Shown: positions 54,976 through 64,000 of the stretch, one piece after another
Position numbering within the stretch: the first letter of the stretch is position 1
How the letters are laid out: every line of letters starts with the position of its first letter
NCBI GenBank assembly: GCA_000827265.1
Contig: KN834790.1
Location: forward strand, 291,513-355,512
Reading direction: 5' to 3'
DNA length: 64,000 nt
Source: Collybiopsis luxurians FD-317 M1
Lineage: Eukaryota; Basidiomycota; Agaricomycetes; Agaricales; Omphalotaceae
Program-made: the position numbers and the translations under genes
Notes under the pieces: generated by a model
The model's database searches: none
Told to the model about the DNA's origin: nothing
What the model saw: only the letters and a program-made list of their open reading frames with translations

Positions 54976-55656
54976 GGCAGCCTGGGCTAAAGGTGTTTTT
55001 TTCTGATGGCTTGTGCTTGATTAGTGTTTGATTAGTGATTGTGCTTGATTAGTGCTTAGTATGCTGACTCGAGTCATTAGACTTAATGGTCTATGCACCC
55101 TGCATGTGATCATTACATAATTTATATTAATATAAAATCAACTCTGACTCGAGTTTTGATTCCATTGCTTCTCTTTTCCTAACACCCACCATTGTCATTC
55201 CTCTTTCTAATATTTGAGTAAATAGCAAGTGAATTATCATAACCACAACTTGATATAGCAACAAATGATTAACAATGTACTTCAACTTTGCTATAGCAAG
55301 TAAATAATTACAATATCTTTGTCCTAAGCTCAATAATCAGACACAGCATCACTGCTTTGCAGTCCAAACTGTTGGTCTATTGGCCTATTTGAATTGAATC
55401 TATCTGAATTCCATAACATGTAACAAGACCCTCTGAATTAGTATTTTCATAAGTTAATGGCATAATGCATAACACTCTGTGAATTTGCAGTTGTAATAGT
55501 ACAGTATCCCATGATGTGTGGGTCTGTTCAACTCTTCTTTTGCTTCCATTTTCACTCCATTAGTCTGACAATCTTTATTGTCCTATACAGCAGAGACAAT
55601 ACTTACTGGAATGTTTGATAAATGGAAATCCTAAAATGAAATATCCACATAGTTGT

Positions 55657-55880
55657 GAGTGCATGGAATGGAATGGAATGCAGGGTTTCTGCTCTGATGA
55701 TTCTGTGCTTGACCAAAGGCAGGCAATTTTGAATTGATCTAATTTTTGCAATTTATACACTTTTAGTTAGTTTTCATTACATTGATGATCAATGACCCAG
55801 GATCTGCAAGGGTAATTTGTTCCAATCACTGAAAAGGGCATGAGTCCTGCCACAAGTTAGGATTGGCCCACCATGCATTA
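55657..55880 (+). repeat. Dispersed repeat family copy 3
   Basis: GAGTGCATGGAATGGAATGG (followed by AATGC), then GTGCTTGACCAAAGGCAGGC, AATTTTGAATTGATCTAA, TTTTGCAATTTATA, TTTTCATTACAT, and CACTGAAAAGGGCATG ending before a homologous GGCCCAC. The best partner is the copy at 33027-33290. Confidence 0.85.
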
Positions 55881-57030
55881 AGTGATATCACTTGATTATA
55901 GACCCCAGGGTTCAAATCAGCACCATCACAAAAGTATGGGTAGTATAGCAGGCATGGTGGCATAAATTCCATACCTTGCATGCTCATCCATGACCAATTT
56001 CACAATTTTTTCCATACCCACATTAGGTATGGAAACTGCATGAAAGGAGTATGAACTCTATAATGACAAAGTGGTCACTTCCAATCTAATTTAAGTGATA
56101 AATCCACCACTTGTGAGAGAGGGCCACTGCAATGGATCATGCAGCAGTCACAAATCTGAATTTTTGGCATGTTTACAGCACTGAGGCATCAACTTCTCTA
56201 TGTCTGAATTAGAGGCCATGGCTCTCAGAAGACTGTCAATGATAGGCCTCAGATATAGAAACTTCAGTACTGTCTTAGTTGCTGAGTGATTTACTCATAA
56301 AAGAATAAAAAAACTTAGGTTGAAGCAACTATCACTTGTAATTCACAGTGTACACAGTTTAGCCTGATAATTCTATTTGAGAAAAGGAACAGCTAAATGT
56401 AAAGCTCAAGTAATCAAATGGAGAGAATGGAGAGCAAACATTGAGAAGGTATCACTAAGGCTCCAACTTCCCCCTTATCTCCCATGTGTCTCCCTCCTGA
56501 AATCCTAATTTCCAATTCTTTCCCTCTTACCATCCTATACTTGCCAACCCCAATGTATATACATCACCATTTCTCAAGTAAAATGGTCCTATGTAATAAA
56601 CTATACTGCCAAACATGAAATTGTTCAAGAACAATGCACTTGGAACCTGAATAGTGTTGCAGATCAATTGAAGAACCACATCAAAAAAATGAATCTTGAG
56701 AGAAGCTGGTGACTAGATCCACTAATAGGCTGGATTTTGTGTAGATGGAAAGGATGGAAACAGTAGCTGCATCAAGCTAGTCTACTATGTAACACCCAAA
56801 GACACAATCTCCAGTATATAATCAATTTGTTTGGCAAGATGTAGTAGGGATGTTGTCAAAGGTTCCATACAAATCCAAGATCTTCTGACACAGTCTGAAG
56901 TTCCACAGTGGTTTTTATAGTTTTCTAGCTTAGTTTAACTCATAAGCTTCAACTGGCTGGGGTAAATGTTGCCCAACTACATCATCACAGACTAGCCAAA
57001 AGAAGCCAAGGGTATTCAAGAGTTTTTAAG

Positions 57031-57050
57031 AGTGAGAGAGAGAGAGAGAG
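57031..57050. repeat. (GA)n microsatellite
   Basis: gtgagagagagagagagagt, a short simple repeat within the gene-free block. Confidence 0.9.
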
Positions 57051-60000
57051 TTCTGAATTTGGTTTCCACCAGACTGTACCTGATGCTGTGCAGGGCTAGC
57101 TGGAACTGGCTTCTCATTCCTGTCACAAATCAGGGCTGACTGAGATGGATTTTAGGGTTTTCATGACAGCTAAAAGCTAATCAGGCATAAAGTCAAGGGG
57201 ATTGAGAGTGGCAAGTCCCAGCCACAAATGACACAAAGTATACAACAGGCCCTTGAGGCACTCATTGCCCTGAATAGTCTATACCCTTGGATAATTCTAT
57301 TTGGCAGCCCAGCTGCCAGCAGCAACCCCCCAATATTTGGAAAGTAACACTGACTGTCACACTGGGACCACTGTGGGCAACATTAAGTCACAATTTGTGA
57401 CTAGTACATAATGCACCCAAGGCTTGGCTTGGAAAAACCTGCACCCTGCTTGCCAAAGCAAAATAGCAGAACTGAGCTGAGCAGCTTCCAGATATGGGGG
57501 AGCCATATTCAAGCTGTGGCATTATTTCTTCAAAAATCAGACTGGGACCATCTGGCCTATTCAGGGACAAGGCATTCTAAGCCAGAGCCAATAAAAGCTG
57601 AGCCATAAACTGACCTACTGATATGTTGATGCACCATACCCCAATTTAGATTGGCATTGACATGGGGGCCACTGAAGCGGTCCAGATGCCTTGCCTCAGT
57701 TTTTGCTACTTAACCCTTATGTATGTATGGACCAATGTCTAGTGTATCTTCTGCAAGATTCAGCAAATTGTAAGGGTGTTTTGAATGGCCATATTACTAA
57801 TCTACAAATTTAACTGCATATATGTACAGCAGATGTTGAATTTTGAACCCAGCTCTGCTGCTCAGCCTGCTTTTGCATTGACCAATGCACTGGCATCTCT
57901 TTGAAAAACAATCTGACAATGGCTGGCTAGGATATTCGGCATTGAAGGGAGGCCTTGACATTATTCATTACTAAATATATTGACACTATCCATAATTTAT
58001 TGCCACAGCCCACCAGCATCAAGTAGACACTGATAGTGAGCACAAGATAAGAAGCAGCATATAAACTTGATCTTGCATTGTCGTCACTAACAACAGCAGC
58101 TGCTAAGTGGACTCTGCAAAGTTGATGCCTTGGGCACTAGAGCAGCCATTTTCCAGAGTGACCAGAGGTCAATTGGTCTTTTGCAGTTGCCAGGGGGTTG
58201 CCAAATAGAATAATCCTATACCCTTAGCTAACCCCTGACAGACTGCTAAGATCAGAGGACTACCACATGTTATCAGCTAAAAAGGGGGAATACTGAATAA
58301 CCTGCTAAGACCAGAGGACCACCAAGCACTATCTGCACAAGAAGGTGGGGCATTGAAACTTGTATTCATAAAGTAATTCTACAGTATTTATACAACAAAG
58401 CCGGTCTGAGCCAGTAGAACAAAGCAAGATGGTAAAACTATAATGCTTCTGGCTGCCTTTGGCCATGGTACAAATTGAGTAGTAAATCTTGGTAAGACAT
58501 AAAGAAATAAAGAAAGTTTCCTTTTCTGGTATACATTGCCTGACTGGACCTTTGGTACATCAGCTAAATCCACATTCCTATGTTCCTTTTGTGTGCACTC
58601 AAGTGTCACATCATGGCTCATCCTATCCTGCACTGGCTAGCATGACCAGCCATGCTTAACTACTCCCAAGCTCAGTCTGGGCAGCATAACCAGACTGAGC
58701 TTGTCCCCTTCAAATATTCTAAACCAGTTGCAGGATAGCTTCCCAATGATATCCAGTTTATAATACTTTAGTGCAATCTGTATAGCACAATTCCAGAAAG
58801 TTTCCTGTATGGTCCTACTATCAGACAATCATGGTTCTTCACTTTAAATTCTTCCTTTGACTTGGCTGACTCCACCCAAGGTGGGCTAAGGTCCAGGTCC
58901 ATTTGATTTCCTGGATCCCAGCAATATTATTCATTCCAAAGTTCTGGCTCTGACCAGCCTCAAGACATACAGTGTTCAAATTATCCATTCGCTTCATGAA
59001 GTTTCCTTGACCAACATCAGCTGGAGTGTAAACTTGTTCCCTCTATGGTTTAGACCCTGAGTTGCACAAACTATGTGTTCCCCTAGTGTGAAATCTCAGC
59101 TGCATGTGTAGAGAAAAGCTCTGGATATTACAGCTTTGACATGCTGGGTGGCCATCATCCAGGTTAGGCACTCCTAGAGACCATAGTGGGCTGGTATATA
59201 TGGATACTGTAGCTGACTTCATCCCATCTATATGTAGACTTCTGTAGTGAGACTTTGACTAGCTGGCTTGGGCAGCCCACTGTCCTCTGAATACATTCTA
59301 AAGCCTGGATTGTCAGTCCAAGGCTGTTAGAGGCCTACACAAAAAAATATGCATATCACTGCACCATGTTGTGGGTGTCAAGCAGGTCAGTTGGCATGAC
59401 CACACCTGGAATACAACACCCTCAATGCCAGCTACCCCAACCACAGCCTCCTCCACCTTCTTTCTTCCAATTACACTTCTCATAGAGCTGATGAATGCAA
59501 TGTATTTGTCTACAGCACCATCATTGCTCTTTCAGCTCTAGATCAGAGTGAAGAGCTTTTGCAATGTGAGAGAGTGGGCCGCTGTGATAAATTGCACAGC
59601 AGATATGAGTCCAGACTTTATTCAGATGCGAAGATAAAAAGCCACGGAAGGTTCACCTCCTCTGCAGCATTGCAAATCAACATGCTGGGGATTTGGAGCT
59701 TCAAACAGACCACTGACAAAGCTATGTACCTGCCTGCAGTCAGGTCTCCATTTTCCTGTCACTCAAAGTACATGTCACTTTTGACTTGACTGCATATGTT
59801 CCTGTGCTAGCACCCACTGGGTACCATAAAAAACAGAAAACAATACAGCTATTGCCAAGTGGACATGAGTGAACCAGTGCACCCAGACCAAGTGGATATG
59901 ATGAGCTTGTGGAAATTGACCTTGGCACAGGTGCTGTGCCTGATTCAGTCAGATGTATACCTCATTTTTGGGTGAGAAAAATTGCAGTTTTCTGTGGTCT

Positions 60001-61699
60001 TTTCAAAGGAAAAGATACATAAATGAGTTGAAAGACCAGTAGGCTTATTGAGTAATAATCATTGCCACCTGAGGCACAGGCTGAGAACAAGTGCCAGATC
60101 ATGGGAAGAAAATGATGCTGCATAAAAAGCCAATGGAGCGATGCTGGAAAGAGTTGTTCAGGCTGTTCCTTTTACTACATATACCTCATTGTCCTCTCGC
60201 TGGATGAGCATAGCCTGCTCATTGCTCATCCCTTTATCTTCTTTCTGGAATACTTGCCTGAATAAACTAAATAAGATACATAAATTTATGGCATATATAA
60301 GGTGTACAGACAATGACTGTAGTAGGAAACAGGAACACTCAGATTGAGATGAGTAGCAGTTGGAAGTAAGTATGTATGTGTATATGTATGCAACATGATT
60401 TGAAGGGATGATACAAGTGTTGAGAATATGTATTCAGCTGCATGTAAGAATGTGTGTGGGCACAATAAATGTGTGCAGGTACATGATAGATGGTCAGAAC
60501 TTGATAGTCGGACTAGCAACAACCCAAAATAAGACAAATGAAAGAAAAAAAAAAGAACCCAACATGAGAGAACAAGGGATTACAACTAACAAAAGACATT
60601 AACCTGCAATGACATGACATCCATCCTCCATTTTAAAGATAAAAGTCCCTTTCATCAGAAAGAAAACCAAGGGGTTCCATTTTTACACATTCCATTGTGG
60701 ACAAAAACATTCCCTTGTTTGTCTATAATTCTTGATATGAAGTGATTGCCATTTGCAAAGTAAATGACACCTCTAAGGGAGTATCTTACTCAAATGCCAT
60801 GCACCAGTGCAGGAAACTCACAATCAGTAGCAATAACCATTGTATTCTCAATGTTGAAGGCTATTATAGGTGCTGGGAAAGCAACAGAAAACTTATGGTA
60901 TGTTGGGGCACAGCACTCAGTGCAGTGATTGTAAACTGAGGGTGGTGCCAATTGAAACCACACACCAGTGCTGACAGGAGGTTGACCATATGGACCACTG
61001 AATAGAGATGCAGGGTGATTGTTGGGAGGACAGGGGCAAATATGGCCTGCCGAGCAAACAATTTTGCAAGTAATGCATGGAGCATGGAGCATTAGTGACA
61101 TCAACACAGGAGCAAAAGGCAACCCACTGCAGGGATGGAAGGTGACTCACTGACATATGAAAATTATCCCTAACATTTTCCAGAGTTCCAATATGTAGTA
61201 TATGTAGTTGAAAACCCTCAAAAATAGAAGGAAGATTTTTAAGGATGCAGAGCGAAAAAAAAATTAGCCTGGAAAAGCTACACATAGGAGACATTGTTGA
61301 TGTGGGCTTCAGTGTGATTGCAGTAGGGAGTGGAAGGCAGAGAGGCACAGCGAAAGTGCTAGTGCTACTCTGAACAATTATGTTACTGAACAGAGAGCAT
61401 ATGCAGGTAAGTGGCACAGCAGGGACAAGGCAAAATGGAACACATACTAAAGTGCAAAGCAGGAGTGGATCCAAAAATGAGCAAGGAATGCAATGCAGAA
61501 ACCAACAATAAACCACATTAGAAAGCAAAAGAGCACCAAGGATGAAGAGGACATGGAGGAAACAAGAAAAAGACTAAAGAGAATGACAATGGATGAGTAG
61601 AAAGGGAACAGAATGTATAGGGTATGCCTCAGCAGAGGGCATTTGTTAGAAGTGACAAATAAAAATATCTTGGAATTAATGAAAATACAGTCACAAAAG

Positions 61700-62160
61700 A
61701 GACTGTGAGATGTCACATCAAGGGAGGTCTCCCACAGACCATGTATAGGGAAAAACATAAGCATTTGAATAGCCACTCTCCCATGCATGACAAGCTCACT
61801 CACTCAATAAAGACAAATCCTCCATTACATTCTGGACTCATAACATTGCCAGAAGGAACTCCAGCTTGTATGAGGATGGCAACAAACAAAGCTTGAGGAA
61901 ACCAGTAATAATAATAATATATAGTACACAGTGCCACTGCTTATTTCCCTATGCATTTGCCATTGGAAGACTCAGAAGTACAATCACTTGTCAAAAAATC
62001 ATTGATTGCCATAAGGTCACAAGGTGGTCACATTCACATGGACCATATATGAGGAAAAACATAAGCATTTTGTCACTGCATGACACCAAATGTCCTGACA
62101 AGGACAAATCCTTCATTTCATTTTGGATTTGTAATATTCCAGTTAACACATTGGCATTCA
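61700..62160. repeat. Diverged direct duplication, copies about 310 bp apart
   Basis: Shared, in the same order, are agaccatgtata (61737) / ggaccatatatg (62041), then gggaaaaacataagcattt / aggaaaaacataagcatttt, then actg/tgcatgaca, then gacaaatcc(t)ccatt / gacaaatccttcattt and ttctggactcataac / tttggatttgtaat. Similarity is interrupted by gaps, so the duplication is old. Confidence 0.65.
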
Positions 62161-63175
62161 AAGCAGAGGCAAGTGTACTTACTCAAGGCTCTTGAAATAC
62201 ATTCATCATGTTGTATTTAGTAAATTGTGTTTAATGTAAAACTCTTGATATCTGGAAACAACTTTAATGATGTAGGAGCCTGGAGGGCAGAACTTGAATT
62301 ATGTGTGCATATAAACTGAGCACATAAACATTATCTTTGTTCTATAAAGGAACTTTTAATGAATTCTCGGCACTACTAGTAAATTACACCAGTACATGTT
62401 TTTTCTATGTCTTCCATTTCCTCAAAGGTCTTCACTTTCAGTTACTCCACAAATAGGACCCTGCTGTATACTATGTATCTATCTGTGATCTAAGAAATTA
62501 CTTCTTGTAGAGAAAAAGTGAATCCTTCTGAAATGAGGTTGCACCATTGGGCAACCGCCTATGCATTTTGGAGGGCAATATGTTTCAATCTCTGATAGCG
62601 CAATATCCTGGCATAGAAGTATTGAAAGCTTTCAATGGCTCAATAGCAACATTCTTGTGAGCTGCACTACCTGTGCTGCTACCAGAAACTGTGTGCATTG
62701 GGGCAGGTTCTCTTTGTAGAAGGTAAGACTACTGTACCACTGCATTCAATTTGACAGTCACACATCACAGGGCCCAAAAATGTCAGAAAAAATTGGCCTG
62801 CCACAGGTCACTTTGACATTTGTTGAATTGATATTTTAGGCTTGAATTCTTGAAAAAATTTCCAGTAAGTTTATACCACAGGTCAACTGCACTGAGGCAA
62901 ACAATTGTCCTGTAGCTGTGGCAAATCTCACTTCAGTCTTTGATTATGTATGGGTGCTGCTTAATGACATGTCAAAATTTCATTGATGTCACAGGTCTCA
63001 ATGAGCATTGTTGAAAACACTTTTTGATTGTAGACAGTCTATGGAAACTTTCTCTCACCAAATATTTGATTTTGCAATGTTAAAGGCACCTCATTAGGGT
63101 AAGCACTTGTGCTTACCCTAACATTAGAGAGGTGTCTGAAACATTGCCAAAAGCCCAAGGAGGTTCATTAGAGGT

Positions 63176-63219
63176 TAGGGCTAGGGCTAGGGTTAGGGGT
63201 TAGGCTGGTTAGGGATTAG
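63176..63219. repeat. Telomere-like TTAGGG words, second cluster
   Basis: ttagggctagggctagggtt followed by aggggttaggctggttaggg. Degenerate TTAGGG repeats, as at 54.3 kb, inside the gene-free block. Confidence 0.6.
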
Positions 63220-64000
63220 CAGTTGAGGACATAAATTGGGGCAGAGCCCCACTGTAGACTGTCCACAATCTGAAAACTGTTCATCCGGTCACATTGTGAC
63301 ATAGGTCAAAATGAAATGAGTCCAAAGTAAGATGTCTCTAAGCTGTGGTTTATCCAGATTATCTACTTGAGATATGTATGTTAATCTTTGGTTTTATTTT
63401 GCTTTTATTAACTTCTGTATGTTTAACCAGTTAAACAAGAACTTCATCAGAATGTCTTAAATGGCAGGGCTAGTTTAACAGAGCTAATCAGGTTAATGTT
63501 TTGTTCAATTTGGTACAGCCTGTGACCTGTGACCAGATTGACAAAATTACATCAATCCCATGTCAGGCTGAACTAAAGAGTGAAATGCTTACAGTACCCC
63601 TGTGACAGCTACAATTACCTAGCAAAGGTTTAACCATAAAATATCTGTGATATTTTTGCAGTTAAACCTGGTCAAGCTGGTTAAATTGGTTAAACCAAAA
63701 TTTCATGGCAATAAACTTTTAAGCAGGGCTGGATTAACAAAGCATATCATATTTTATAATGAAATGGTACAGTACTTGATTGTGTCGAAAGCCATGTTGC
63801 ACTTGCTGAATGAACCATTGCAATATTTTTTGAACATGTCTCTTTCTCAACAGAAGGCTGGCATGTCTTAAACATTTTGATTGTGCAAATTCCGTAGATT
63901 TTTACATCTGTGAATATCTGCTTTCGAAGTTGGCCATGGTAGAACACTGGAATTTGATAATCTCCGGCGTCATACAGAACAATTGTCAATGAGAATTCTC

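Larger units (their letters stand above)
53704..55656. other. Gene-free repeat region
   Basis: AT-rich, CpG-poor DNA. A telomere-like stretch occurs at 54225-54330. Between about 54470 and 54970 there is a diverged tandem pattern of cctagg / ccctgggg words. Around 55010-55060 a short run of ttgattagtg repeats is seen. No gene. Confidence 0.6.
55881..64000. other. AT-rich, CpG-poor gene-free block
   Basis: Eight kilobases without a supportable gene. CG dinucleotides are almost absent over long stretches (for example 57300-57480). Features seen: a (GA)n microsatellite at 57031-57050; a diverged direct duplication (61700-61860 versus 62015-62160); a TTAGGG-like cluster at 63176-63219. Minus-strand frames at 60790-61528 (with Cys- and Pro-rich stretches such as CPCPPNNHPA) may be remnants of mobile-element proteins but are not identifiable. 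Confidence 0.55.

Noticed and set aside
60790..61528. Cys/Pro-rich minus-strand frames as a gene
   Set aside because: Protein-like in places, but frames overlap and no start, splice or family can be supported in this CpG-poor repeat DNA.

Overview
The window reads as nuclear DNA of a filamentous basidiomycete, most likely an Agaricomycete. Almost every gene is cut by many short introns (about 47-105 nt, GT-AG with CTRAY-like branch points). The protein families are also typical of mushrooms: an NB-ARC protein with kinesin-light-chain-type TPRs, HGDL-type kinases, a DUF6699-like protein, single-pass Ser/Thr-stalk membrane proteins and a small Cys-rich secreted protein. Reading frames were rebuilt by hand from splice sites. 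Where complete exon chains are given, the summed coding length is a multiple of three.

Layout. (1) 1-4.4 kb: 3' part of an NLR-like gene with 22 TPRs, carrying one frameshift. (2) 5.8-7.7 kb: sphingoid-base-phosphate phosphatase (PAP2). (3) 8.4-10.2 kb: a serpentine membrane protein gene and a decayed partial copy of it. (4) 10.4-14.1 kb: a Cdc24-like module, DH and PH domains joined in frame to a protein kinase. (5) 14.6-16.7 kb: amino-acid permease. (6) 17.3-17.8 kb: broken kinase-like relic. (7) 18-22 kb: a Ser-rich protein, the N-alpha-acetyltransferase Naa10/Ard1 and a DUF6699-like protein. (8) 22.7-25.4 kb: repeat-derived DNA. (9) 25.5-29.4 kb: a secreted amidohydrolase/decarboxylase-like enzyme and a metallo-beta-lactamase-fold hydrolase. 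(10) 29.7-39.0 kb: three tandem paralogues of a type I membrane protein, spread apart by a 1.2 kb inverted-repeat transposon and repeat fragments. (11) 39.9-46.8 kb: housekeeping genes (a PPR-like protein, eIF2 gamma, a Cys-rich secreted protein, a BAP31-like ER protein). (12) 48.1-50.9 kb: a 12-exon gene for an alpha-helical protein with a hydrophobic hairpin. (13) 51-64 kb: gene-free, AT-rich, repeat-filled DNA with a hAT-like element, telomere-like TTAGGG stretches and diverged satellites.

Two compartments stand out. The central gene-dense block (about 5.2-51 kb) has ordinary CpG content. The NLR gene at the left and the last 12 kb at the right are strikingly poor in CpG and rich in TpG/CpA, as expected of DNA that has long been cytosine-methylated. 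There is no operon-like logic. Housekeeping functions (translation initiation, N-terminal acetylation, ER membrane traffic, sphingolipid turnover) sit beside fast-evolving lineage-specific families (NLR, kinases, membrane receptors, secreted proteins). The most unusual single gene is the Cdc24/DH/PH-kinase fusion. The best-supported mobile elements are the two with 8-bp target duplications at 31.7-32.9 kb and 53.0-53.7 kb.
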